In this document: positions 11,463 to 20,604 of the stretch, piece after piece
Layout: every line of letters starts with the position of its first letter
Numbering within the stretch: the stretch's first letter is position 1
From: Aporrectodea caliginosa
Lineage: Eukaryota > Annelida > Clitellata > Crassiclitellata > Lumbricidae
Direction: 5' to 3'
Assembly: GCA_020284085.1 (NCBI GenBank)
Contig: JACEVL010000030.1
Location: 76,001-140,000 of the forward strand
DNA length: 64,000 nucleotides
Made by a program: the position numbers and the translations under genes
Notes under the pieces: model-generated
What the model saw: the letters and a program-made list of their open reading frames with translations, nothing else
Database searches by the model: none
What the model was told of the DNA's origin: nothing

Positions 11463-12632
11463 ATGTTATAGTTTGTAAGCTCTTGCAAGAGTTTCATTTA
11501 TGTATGAAATCAGTTAATTAAATGTACATTATGGTATAGGTTAGGAAGTCTTGTTTTATTTTTTAATGTGTGTTAATCTTTCTATAATATTTTTTTTTTT
11601 TTTTATTTTCTCATTGATTATATGTGCCAAGAATCTCATGCTCCGGTTGATAACATTATAAATTGTCCTCCAAGATTTAAGCATTTAGACAAAGGAGATT
11701 ATGAATCTCATTTCAGAACAAAGTTGTCAAATATGCTGAAATCTGTAATAAAAAACGATTTTATTTTTACACTTATGTGTCAAAACTGATGCTAAGTGTT
11801 TGTTTGATAGCATCAGATGTCATAATCATAATTAATATGATATGATGTTTCTTGTGAACTTTGGTCTATAGTTATGCTCGTTTGTAGACTCTTGTTGAAT
11901 TTGCTATATTATATACATACTGTGGATGTATTAGAGTCCTGTTCTAACTATTTGCATATATTATGATAATATTGTGTGATTGAAATTATTAAATACTTCC
12001 ATACAATGTACCAAAAAATTACAAACTTCATGTCTTACTTGCATGTGTGACAAATATCAATCAAGCTGTATTAAGAACATTGAATGTAATAAATTGAGAA
12101 TTTCGGGTGAAGTTTATTCTATTGTCAACACGGTAGCATAATAAATGATAAAGAAATTATTGTCATATTCACTGTTGAATATATTTCTTTAAAAATGCTT
12201 GACTTTACTGATTGATGACATCTTAAAAATCCAAAAGTGAACTTCATGTTAAACTTTCGTGTCTTCTAAATTTGTAAAATAAATGTTATTGAAATAAATA
12301 GATTAAGAAGTAAATGTGCATTAGTAATGGTGATCAAGAATTAATTTTAAGAAACCTTTCTTGTATACGACAATTGCTACTAAATATTGTTGAATTTGCA
12401 TCAGATACCAAATTGCATGTATCAAACTGTATATTTATGAATTGTATTTTTTAATGTCGTTAAACAATGAACACTAATGACATTTTAAGGTTATGTTTGG
12501 ACAGTCTTAAATGGTGTCTTTTCGACGCTATGAATTCATTTCACTGTACTGTATATGTTTTAAATTGTCGTCAACGGCCTTTGATGTCATATGACGACGT
12601 TAAACCTTGGAGAAATATAATAAATAAATAAA
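11463..12632 (+). other. 3' UTR of the I-type LINE
   Basis: AT-rich, no ORF. The last 120 bp are similar to 39050-39165, which marks the latter as the 3' end of a related LINE. Confidence 0.75.
12565..12605 (+). repeat. LINE 3'-terminal stem-loop
   Basis: GTCGTC (12567-12572) can pair with GACGAC (12593-12598) around the loop aacggcctttgatgtcatat, followed by gttaaac. The same arrangement with different stem bases recurs through the window. A 3' hairpin of this kind is a plausible recognition site for the LINE reverse transcriptase. Confidence 0.65.
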
Positions 12633-14341
12633 TAGTAGTTATATTAAGTAAAGTTATTTTACGTAACGATTGAATCTAAAGTTCAAAGACATAACCACAA
12701 TATAATAGTGCATTCAAAGGCCGTTTTATTTAAAACAGTGCCAACACGGATGGTGCTTAGAATTGAAAATGGCAAGTGAGGTAAAGATTTGTGAAAGACA
12801 AAGCAGTGTCGACGACAACGGCCTTTGTAGCGAATGAATGACGGTAAACAATCGATGACTACTACTACTACCGGAACTACTCGTCATGACAAGTGAGGTC
12901 GCTGAGTAGGCTACTTAAAGAGAGGTCAAGGAAATGGCTTAGCCAACTGTGCCACTACAGAACTCTGATAGTGCCGGTCCCAAGCCTGGAGAAAGAAGGA
13001 GGGCGACGCTAATAATCTTTCTTATTATACAACGTCGATATGCAGTAAGTAGCCAACAAAATGGTTTTTCCATTGTTGCCGCAAGATGTCGCTTAAAACT
13101 GGATTATCATTTCCAAAATAACGATTTCCTACGGACGACAGTGATAATAATATTATAAGTCATTCGCATTCTAATATTTCGTTTTCGTTGATCGCTTCCA
13201 ATCATGAGACGTCAAGTGTAAACACCTCTGTCGTTTCAGACTGAAACACATGAAATGCAAAACTCCAATTACACACCTTTAACACGCGAATAGTTCGATT
13301 TATATATTTCAGTCGCCTTCTTTAATTTTGTTTCGTATGAAATTATCCGGTAACGTTGCGGTAAAATATTTACATGTATGTGCACTATTCGGCAAAACCG
13401 ATTAGAATTGTAATTGTAATTGAACAGTTATATATCGCCACTCAGAGATTCGGAAACGCTTCTGACTTATCACGAACAAATAAGATTTTCTTCAGGCATT
13501 TCGAAACAGAGGAAGAGAAAGGCTGATTAAGCTTAGCTCAAGACGCAATTCATGTGGAATATGATTTCAACTATAGAGTTAGAACTCCACTCTTGCAGTG
13601 CATATTAGATTGTCCATCAAGGACGTCCGTAACTAGAGAAGCAGAAAGCGATCAACCAGATGCAGCCAAGAGAAGGATATACCCAATTCGGACGCAAGCA
13701 TCTGAATAGCTTTTCTTAAGTACTTTACCTCAAGTCACCAACTTCCTGCAGACAGTCACTAATGTATCAGAAGTCCTTTTAAATATGGTTGATTCTGCTC
13801 ATTTTCCAAGGAACTGATCGGGTGAGATCATTCACCTCTGCCTTCCGTTTGAATAGGCGCCACGGAGAGTATCACAGTTAGTTCTGCGAAATCAGCAAGG
13901 TATACCCCAATTAGAGACCATGGACTCTGTTGAAATGGGGACGTTCACCTCAGTAGATGGAGAGGGTGATGCCCATGCGATAAAAAAGGTCAAAATACAG
14001 CGCCCAACTTTATTCGACCGCTCCCTACAATCCCCTCTGGCTGTGTCTGAGCATAATGTTTCGACCACGGTGTATCATTTACAAATGGCGATTCTTTTGA
14101 CGACATATGACGAGTCTTTCGTTAGTTAAACATCGTCTTCTGATTTATAAATGAAGACGACATCGACCAAAAACAAAACAGAAGAAAACGATTTAACGCA
14201 TAAAATCTAAGAGTTACGTCAGTTAATCGACAGATGGCCACCGTTCACATAAAGCAAACAGTATGCTCCGAGCCTACTGCGTAAACATGACTCCTATCCA
14301 GCGGGACAGCAGTAAAGAGGCTGGATTCCGACTTAGCACAT
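12633..14341 (+). repeat. Background repeat R, containing the target of the outer LTR element
   Basis: Resumes the R segment broken by the LINE and continues through blocks shared with 39215-40560, 47330-48620, 49560-50720 and 60395-62450. It ends with the left ACAT duplication (14338-14341) of the LTR retrotransposon. A divergent terminal module lies at 12810-12855. No gene. Confidence 0.7.
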
Positions 14342-14810
14342 TGTTACGCGCTAGTCTAGAAGAAGTAAAGCCCCGGATTCAAGTTTAACATTTAATGCGA
14401 GAAACTATATACAAAGCGTATTTACAAAGCACAATGATACCTGTACAGCGCGGCAGCAACTCCGCACGACTCTCCAGAACAACACCAGAAACCACGTCAG
14501 CAGGTCTAACGAAGACCTCTATCGCCGAGAACGTGTAGAAAATGTAAGTGTCGGTCCCGAAGACGACAAAGGGCGTACCGCCCGAAAACATCGACAAGAG
14601 TGCTATGACAAGCACGAAAGACCAAACGGTGGTCGGAAGAAGAAGAACCCAACGAGGGTCAACGACACCAAAACGAGAACCAGAACTGGCCTCCTGACGA
14701 CTCCTACCACGAGCTTATATAGGCCCCGTGCACTAGGCGGGAAGCCCATCCTACGTTCCATGCACGTGTTAGGCTCTACCAGTCCATTTATATAGAGCCT
14801 ATGCCTAACA
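14342..14810 (-). repeat. 3' LTR of the outer element
   Basis: 469 bp, differing from the right copy at one base (14766 G versus A in a CpG context). Read on the minus strand it starts TGTTAGGC and contains two TATA-like motifs, the better one in ggggcctatataagctcg. A 76-codon open frame lies inside both LTRs and is identical in each; it is not a gene candidate. Confidence 0.92.
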
Positions 14811-14823
14811 TATCCCCCCACCC
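14811..14823 (-). other. Polypurine tract of the outer element
   Basis: On the minus strand GGGTGGGGGGATA lies immediately before the 3' LTR, where plus-strand priming is expected. Confidence 0.7.
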
Positions 14824-15106
14824 AAAGTTGAGGCAACCCGCAGGTTGACGAACAAAAGAACGTTTACAATGTACACTAACACATCGACATAATGTTCATA
14901 CTATCTCAAGCCTATATGTCATGTACAATTCACTTGATCAGTTTATATCGTTCGATTAGATCACATCATTATGATACATCTTTCGATTCATATTGTTCCA
15001 CAATCTACATACAGTTCATTTACATGTCAATCCAATTATGATCAATACTCAAACTTTACTTAACTAACTGTACCGTCCATGGCAACAGGCCAAACCACCA
15101 CCACTT

Positions 15107-15971
15107 TCAAAGTTCTGGAACAAAGTTCAGCAACAAAGTTCTGGAACCAAACGAAGAACTCCAACCGTCGAAGAAAAACATCGGTGTACAGTATGCCCAC
15201 CGAACCACACCGTCGTACATGACGCAGGCGTACTCAGTGGCAAGCACCACCACCAACGCGTCGTCGCCATCCACTGACGAAGGAAACACGTAGGCCGTGT
15301 CTCTCGTGACATGCGTCGCCAACACCAAGACAGTCATCGTCATCCACAGCGCGCCGAAAGCGATCACGGGCCTCGAACCCCGTATCATCCAAGGGTTGCG
15401 TGGTCGACGCTCCTCGGCTACCAGAAGCTCCATCTCGAACACATCCTGCAAATAGACTGTCTCACACAACTGAGATTTAGCATCATTGAAACAAACATCA
15501 ACTTCATCAAGAGCAAATTCAAGAGCAAAACCCACGGCACTATCGTCATTCTCATGCCCAATCTTCATAGAACACGGACTGAAAATCTGAAAACTGAAAT
15601 CCTCAAAAAGATCTGGTGAAATGTCACACCCATGTACGCTCACAACAACCACCTGCCACCCAAACACGTCATCTGACACAAACGGACACAACGGTGACCA
15701 AAACATTACATTGACAACTTGCGTCAACCCATCATTCCTGACAACATCATTCGACCCATTCGTCACCTGACCACCATATTTAACCTGTAAAGGTTTACCA
15801 ATAAGCGGCAACAACAACAACAACATCTGGTCACCCACTTCAAAAAACACTGCTGTAGCGTATTTATCATACCATTCGTTTGATTTAGATTGCACCACCA
15901 AAGCATTATCATTTGCCCACTTCATCGCAACAGACTTTTGCAACAGCACCACCTTCTTCAACAGCACCAAA
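15107..15971 (-). pseudogene. C-terminal part of outer element polyprotein (integrase GPY-type end)
   Basis: Open minus-strand frame interrupted on its upstream side by the nested Mag element. Its first third contains NEWYDKYA, then FEVGDQ, LLPLIGKPLQVKYGG, which matches the C-terminal GPY/F-type module of gypsy integrases. The following 200 or so residues have no recognisable reverse transcriptase, although RT should come here in a Gmr1-like order. A hydrophobic stretch (VIAFGALWMTMTVLVLATHV) lies near residue 215; whether it is a membrane segment is unproven. The frame is compatible with that of the fragment at 20598-23348 across the insertion, so both were probably one ORF before the insertion. 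Confidence 0.65.
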
Positions 15972-15972
15972 A

Positions 15973-15990
15973 ATCCCATCCTCGTCGCCA
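15973..15990 (+). other. 18-nt copy of the tRNA-Ser 3' end at the outer edge of the nested element
   Basis: The plus strand reads atcccatcctcgtcgcca. This equals the last 18 nt, CCA included, of metazoan tRNA-Ser(GCT) as I know that sequence. The identity stops at tRNA position 59, next to position 58 where the m1A modification halts reverse transcriptase (one further T also fits). It lies outside the 3' LTR, separated from it by aat, the same 3 nt that separate LTR and primer-binding site inside the element. Confidence 0.75.
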
Positions 15991-15993
15991 AAT

Positions 15994-16147
15994 TGTAGTG
16001 TTTAACACTTTATTTATTGTTTACTTTATTTGCTGTTTAATAGCCAATCCACATTCCAGTTGTTCACCTCCCTCCCTCCTGTCTGACGCGCCACCTATCG
16101 TTCACTATTCTTCTTATAGCGCCTTTCCATTATGCATGAATACTACA
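15994..16147 (-). repeat. 3' LTR of the nested Mag element
   Basis: 154 bp, complete. On the minus strand it starts TGTAGTATTCATG, has ggcgctataagaag near position 26-40 and AATAAA motifs near its end, and closes with gtgttaaacactaca. Confidence 0.88.
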
Positions 16148-16160
16148 TCCTTCCCCTCTT
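16148..16160 (-). other. Polypurine tract of the Mag element
   Basis: AAGAGGGGAAGGA on the minus strand, abutting the 3' LTR. Confidence 0.75.
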
Positions 16161-16360
16161 CAAATGAAACCTTAACTGACTAGTCTAAAACATTAATTGG
16201 GCTAGCGCTTAAAAGTCAACAAAGCCAAAGCTGAAAGTCAACTAAACTAATACAGAAAATCAATTGGACTGATGCTGAAAAGTCAACTGAACTGATGCAT
16301 CCATATATCCTTAATCTATGATGTTAGTCATCTGACACCTGACGGGTTATGTTCAAAAGT

Positions 16361-19300
16361 CTACCATTGCAGCCAGGATGGCTGACGACGGTTCACTCTT
16401 TGGGGGTAACGCCTCGGTTCAGGTGTATCTGCAGAGTTCGGAACAGGTGGAGGATCTTGTGGCTGCCACTGCTCGACTGGTAGAGGTTGAAATTCATCTT
16501 GCCCTGGTTGTGGTGTGCCATTCCGACTGTGTGGCGCTATCGGTTTTTGGCCCTGCATAGGCCCGACATCCTCCTCCAGTTCGTCGGTTGCGGCTGCTTC
16601 CGGCCATATTGGGTTCTTCGTTGGGGTTGATGTCGGACTGTTGAATTGTTTGAAGAAAGATGCGTTTCTGGTAATTCGTTTGCCTTTTCTTTCTACTGTT
16701 ATCATTGATCCTTTCACGGCGATCACTGTAAATGGGTCGGGGTCAAATGGCGGCATGGTCTTACTCTTTGTAGGTTGTCGGATGAGAACACAGTCTCCTA
16801 TCGATAGGTCTTTAGCTCTTGCCCTTCTTCTATGATCAGCATAGCACTTCATCCGATCCTTTGATTTTTGATCCCTCTCACCGAGACCAAATTTATCTGC
16901 TGTAGTTGCATTATCGCTTTCAGGAAACCTTGTCCGAAATGATTCTGAAAACATCAGATCCGCAGGTGCTTTCTGGAGTGTTGAGTGAGGAGTGGCACGA
17001 TAGTTTCTTAAGAATTTCTGTAACTCTGACCTCCAGTCGAGCCCCAGGCTGTGGGCAATGCGCATTGTTTTGCCAATGTTTCTCATAAACCTCTCACATT
17101 CTCCGTTGGCTTGCGGATAACATGGTGTTATTCGTCTATGGTGAAATCCCATGTATAAAGAAAACTCTTTGAATGCATGGCTCTGAAAAGGCGCCCCATT
17201 GTCGGTCCTCAGCACCTCGGGAGTTCCAAATGTAGAGAAAACTCTTTCAAAGATTGGTATAACGCTGTCTGCTGAGACATTATTGGCAAACTCGACTACT
17301 GGAAATCTCGAATAATCGTCAATGATGACAAGTAAGTGACCCCCTGATGGCAACGGTCCATAAAAATCTGCTGACAGCTCGGTCCACACTCTCGATGGCA
17401 GAGGCGACATCTTCAGTGGTTCTGGTCTCTTGGTGTCTGTTACAATTTGACAGGCTGTGCAATTGCCGATGTGTTTCTCTACTAGCATGTCGATTCCCGG
17501 AAACCAAACTTTTGTTCTTAGGAATGCCTTTGTCTTCACAATTCCTTGGTGGCCTTCATGTGCTGTTTGTATCGCTTGTACTCGAAGTGTTGTCGGTAGT
17601 ACAATTCTTGATCCTCTTAGTACCATATCGTCACCTGGAGATAAAGACAACTCATCTCTCAAGACGTAAAATGGCCGAATATCGTCAGTTATTTTATTAC
17701 CTGACGGCCATTTATCATCGCTAATATATTTGATCACCTTAGTCAATGCTTCATCCAGTTGTGTTTCCCTTCGGATATCTTCTCTTGTCATCGCTTTAGG
17801 CAGTGTCATAGTGATTGTCAGGTTTATTTCCGCCTCCAAGTCTGCTTCTATCAGTTCCATGTTTCCAATTTCCTTCTTAGGGTGTCGAGACAGATAATCA
17901 GCTGGATTGTCTTTCGTCGAGATATATTCAACCTGGAAACTGTATGGGAGCAACCGCATGCTCCATCTTTCCAATCGGATTGGTAGTTTTTTTCCAGGAT
18001 GGCTAAAAATCTGTTCTAACGGCTTGTTGTCAATGATCAGTCTGAATGGTGCACCACAAAGGTAAACCCGGAAATGCTCACATCCATACACAACTCCAAG
18101 CATTTCCTTCTCGAGCTGCGAATATCTCTTCTCAGTGTCCGTCAAAACTCTACTTGCAAAGGCAATTATTCTTCTTGTGCCACCACGAGAGATCTGTGCA
18201 AGAACTGCCCCTAGACCATCTGGTCCAGCATCTGTGATCAATGCTGTTGGTAGACAGGGATCGAAATAGGCGAGTGTTGTGCTTTCAACAATCAAGTCTT
18301 TGATGCTCTTGAATGCATGTTGTTGCTCCTCCAACCAACTCCATTCCACGTCTGCATGCAGCAGCTGTCGCAGCGGTGCCAGAACGCTTGAAATGTTCTT
18401 CACGTAACGAGCACAATATGTTACCATACCCAGGAAACTTCTCAATTCTGATATGTTGGTAGGTTGTTTCATTTGCTGAATGGCCTTGACCCTTGATGGA
18501 TCCACTGATACGCCTTCTCTTGAAAAGAAATGTCCGAAAAAACTGATTGTGTCCTTGTTGAATTCACACTTTGATGCATTTAGAGTAAGACCGCCTTTAC
18601 TCAATCTGTTCAAGACTTCATTTAGTGCACGATCATGCTCCTCCTGTGACCTCCCATATACCAGAATATCATCGCTTATGTTCAATGCTCCTTTTACGCC
18701 CCCAATTAGTTGTCTGATAATGTTCTGGAAGCATTCGCTGGCCGATGAGATTCCAAAATTGAGGCGCTTGTAACGGAACAGACCTTGGTGCGTGGCGAAC
18801 GTTGTGATGTATCGAGATTCTGGGTGCAGCTCGACCTGGTGGTATCCCGAACGAAGATCCAGTTTACTGAAGACATTTGACCCGTTTACAGCAAAAATGA
18901 TGTCGTCAATGCCTGGCATTGGATGACGTTCACGTTTCACAGCCCGATTTGCCCATCTCATGTCAACACAGAGTCGAACCTCGTCCGGGTTTTTGGGTTT
19001 CATTGCCACCACAACTGGTGAAATCCACGGTGTGGGTCCACTTGCTGGTTCAATGATGCCTTCATTGAGCAGTTTCTCGAGTTCGGCTTCGACTTTAGCT
19101 CTCATGTGGAATGGTATTGGACGAGCTTTTTGGGCTACAGGTGTTACCTCTTTGTCTATGTGGAGTTTAATCTGGTAATCTCGCAGTTTACCAATTCCAT
19201 TGAACAGCTGTGGGAAACGAGCAATGATTGACTGTATCTTCGGTGCTGGGCTGAGGGCCAGATGATTAGTGTTGAACTGTAGAAGTCCCAGCTTCAGCGC

Positions 19301-20449
19301 AGTGTCGCACGATAGCAATGAACCATGATGACCGTCTACAACATAGAACACTGTCTTAACCCCTTTGTCACTGCTTCGTACTTCTGCCTCGAAACAACCC
19401 CGCAGAGGTAGAGCCTCCTTTGTTCCGTAGGAGTAAATTTTCAGTTGCGTAGTTTGTAGGTTTGGCCTCGGCTTCACTTTGCTCAGATCTGAAGTGTCCA
19501 ACACGTTGACTGCAGCTCCAGAGTCAATAATTATGGATAATGGACACGCGTTCACAAGTATTGTTGCATGAGGGAAGCCGCGAAGTTTTGCGTTAACCAC
19601 GAACACAAAACTGTTCACATTCCTCGGTTTCTCGTTACTGTTCACTGTGTGTTCTGCATGTACTGCATGGAGGCGATGTGGCGCTTCTTCTGACTTTTGT
19701 CTACAGTATCTTGAGAAATGATTTTTCTTTGAGCAACGGTAACACGTCTTTTGATATGCGGGGCAAGACTGCTTTCCCGCATCATGGGGGTATGCCCCTC
19801 CACAGTTAAAACATTGTTGCTTATTTGGGTGTCTTCCCGTTTTGCCTGGACCGTCTGCCAGTTTTGCAGCATTTACAGAATAGTCATTAGGGCTGGTTGC
19901 CTTATTTTCTATTTCCATTGCTTGACGTTCTGCCAAGTCCATCGTGCGAGCCAAGTCTAGAAGCTCCGGTAGAGATATTGTTGCATTTCTCAATGCACGG
20001 CGTCTCAAAGCGTTTGAATTGCAGGATTGAATGATTTGCGCTAATATTTCCTTGTCAGCGTCTGCAAATTCACAGTGCTTTGCGAGTGTTCGTAGACGTA
20101 CCTGATACTGGTCGAGGGACTCTTCTGGTTCTTGCTTCGCCGACCGGAAGACGTAGGTTTCGAACTGAATGTTTTTCTTCGGCTTAAAATGTAACGTAAG
20201 AGCGTCCTTAGCAGCTTTGAATACATTCGTCTCATCGTTAGCCGGCGTCATGTTTAGTGTTTCGGCGATTTCGTACACCCTAGACCCGGCCAGATGAAGG
20301 AGAAGTGCCTTTTGTCTGACGCTGTCGTCGATCGACATGGCTGTCAACATATTTTCGAAGCGAGACAACCATTTTTCCCATCGTGGGCCAACGGAGGTTG
20401 GTTCGCCGTCTACGTCGAATTCCGGAAAAGATGGAATAAACGTGGCCAT
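16361..20449 (-). CDS. gag-pol: Mag-type gag-pol polyprotein, 1,362 aa
   Basis: A single open frame from ATG at 20449 (two codons after an in-frame GTG) to the stop at 16361. Approximate order: Gag 1-200; two CCHC-like knuckles 210-255 (CFNCGG, CYRC); protease IDSGAAVN near 306; reverse transcriptase with RLCVD and SDDILVYG (about 591); RNase H with TDAG near 737; integrase HHCC finger 961-999; and a DD35E core with D near 1028 (SADFYG), D near 1082 (TDNGAPF) and E near 1115 (NGEC). All key residues appear present and there is no stop or frameshift. Gag and Pol fused in one frame with a short LTR and tRNA-Ser priming fit the Mag lineage. The reverse transcriptase copies element RNA into DNA and the integrase inserts it. 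This copy probably cannot be expressed well because the 5' LTR is clipped. Confidence 0.93.
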   Translation of the reverse strand: MATFIPSFPEFDVDGEPTSVGPRWEKWLSRFENMLTAMSIDDSVRQKALLLHLAGSRVYEIAETLNMTPANDETNVFKAAKDALTLHFKPKKNIQFETYVFRSAKQEPEESLDQYQVRLRTLAKHCEFADADKEILAQIIQSCNSNALRRRALRNATISLPELLDLARTMDLAERQAMEIENKATSPNDYSVNAAKLADGPGKTGRHPNKQQCFNCGGAYPHDAGKQSCPAYQKTCYRCSKKNHFSRYCRQKSEEAPHRLHAVHAEHTVNSNEKPRNVNSFVFVVNAKLRGFPHATILVNACPLSIIIDSGAAVNVLDTSDLSKVKPRPNLQTTQLKIYSYGTKEALPLRGCFEAEVRSSDKGVKTVFYVVDGHHGSLLSCDTALKLGLLQFNTNHLALSPAPKIQSIIARFPQLFNGIGKLRDYQIKLHIDKEVTPVAQKARPIPFHMRAKVEAELEKLLNEGIIEPASGPTPWISPVVVAMKPKNPDEVRLCVDMRWANRAVKRERHPMPGIDDIIFAVNGSNVFSKLDLRSGYHQVELHPESRYITTFATHQGLFRYKRLNFGISSASECFQNIIRQLIGGVKGALNISDDILVYGRSQEEHDRALNEVLNRLSKGGLTLNASKCEFNKDTISFFGHFFSREGVSVDPSRVKAIQQMKQPTNISELRSFLGMVTYCARYVKNISSVLAPLRQLLHADVEWSWLEEQQHAFKSIKDLIVESTTLAYFDPCLPTALITDAGPDGLGAVLAQISRGGTRRIIAFASRVLTDTEKRYSQLEKEMLGVVYGCEHFRVYLCGAPFRLIIDNKPLEQIFSHPGKKLPIRLERWSMRLLPYSFQVEYISTKDNPADYLSRHPKKEIGNMELIEADLEAEINLTITMTLPKAMTREDIRRETQLDEALTKVIKYISDDKWPSGNKITDDIRPFYVLRDELSLSPGDDMVLRGSRIVLPTTLRVQAIQTAHEGHQGIVKTKAFLRTKVWFPGIDMLVEKHIGNCTACQIVTDTKRPEPLKMSPLPSRVWTELSADFYGPLPSGGHLLVIIDDYSRFPVVEFANNVSADSVIPIFERVFSTFGTPEVLRTDNGAPFQSHAFKEFSLYMGFHHRRITPCYPQANGECERFMRNIGKTMRIAHSLGLDWRSELQKFLRNYRATPHSTLQKAPADLMFSESFRTRFPESDNATTADKFGLGERDQKSKDRMKCYADHRRRARAKDLSIGDCVLIRQPTKSKTMPPFDPDPFTVIAVKGSMITVERKGKRITRNASFFKQFNSPTSTPTKNPIWPEAAATDELEEDVGPMQGQKPIAPHSRNGTPQPGQDEFQPLPVEQWQPQDPPPVPNSADTPEPRRYPQRVNRRQPSWLQW

Positions 20450-20462
20450 TTTCACCCGCGTG

Positions 20463-20483
20463 TTCGAATAATTATCGTCGCCA
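20463..20483 (-). other. Primer-binding site of the Mag element, short and possibly bipartite
   Basis: Three bases after the 5' LTR the minus strand reads TGGCGACGA, complementary to the last 9 nt of tRNA-Ser. Then identity breaks (TAATT), but ATTCGAAC follows, matching the T-loop region of the same tRNA with a 2-nt spacing change. The exact 18-nt match seen at 15973-15990 is therefore not present inside the element. Confidence 0.6.
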
Positions 20484-20486
20484 AAT

Positions 20487-20604
20487 TGTAGTGTTTAACA
20501 CTTTATTTATTGTTTACTTTATTTGCTGTTTAATAGCCAATCCACATTCCAGTTGTTCACCTCCCTCCCTCCTGTCTGACGCGCCACCTATCGTTCACTA
20601 TTCT
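20487..20604 (-). repeat. 5' LTR of the nested Mag element, truncated
   Basis: 118 bp identical to 15994-16111. The outermost 36 bp of U3 are absent, and the sequence changes abruptly into outer-element coding sequence at 20605. Confidence 0.88.

Larger units (their letters stand above)
7923..12632 (+). mobile_element. I-type LINE, 5'-truncated, 4.7 kb
   Basis: Bounded by an 11-bp duplication. The first base of the element is already inside the endonuclease reading frame, so the copy is truncated within EN. The ORF is followed by about 1.15 kb of AT-rich 3' UTR that ends in a stem-loop (12565-12605) and an (AAAT)n tail. The open frame and clean duplication indicate a young insertion into repeat R. 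Confidence 0.88.
15973..20604 (-). mobile_element. Nested Mag-type Ty3/gypsy retrotransposon with aberrant ends
   Basis: A 154-bp 3' LTR (15994-16147) with TGTAGTA...CACTACA ends, an AAGAGGGGAAGGA purine tract, an intact gag-pol, a short primer-binding site and a 5' LTR (20487-20604) that is identical over its 118 bp but lacks the first 36 bp. No target duplication is found. The outer edge of the 3' LTR carries a tRNA-derived 18-mer. The missing 36 bp include a TATA-like CTATAAGA, so the copy should be transcriptionally weak although its coding region is intact. Confidence 0.85.

Noticed and set aside
14385..14615. A 76-codon frame present identically at 14385 and 23596
   Set aside because: It lies in the two LTRs of one element, so the identity reflects LTR duplication and not a conserved gene.
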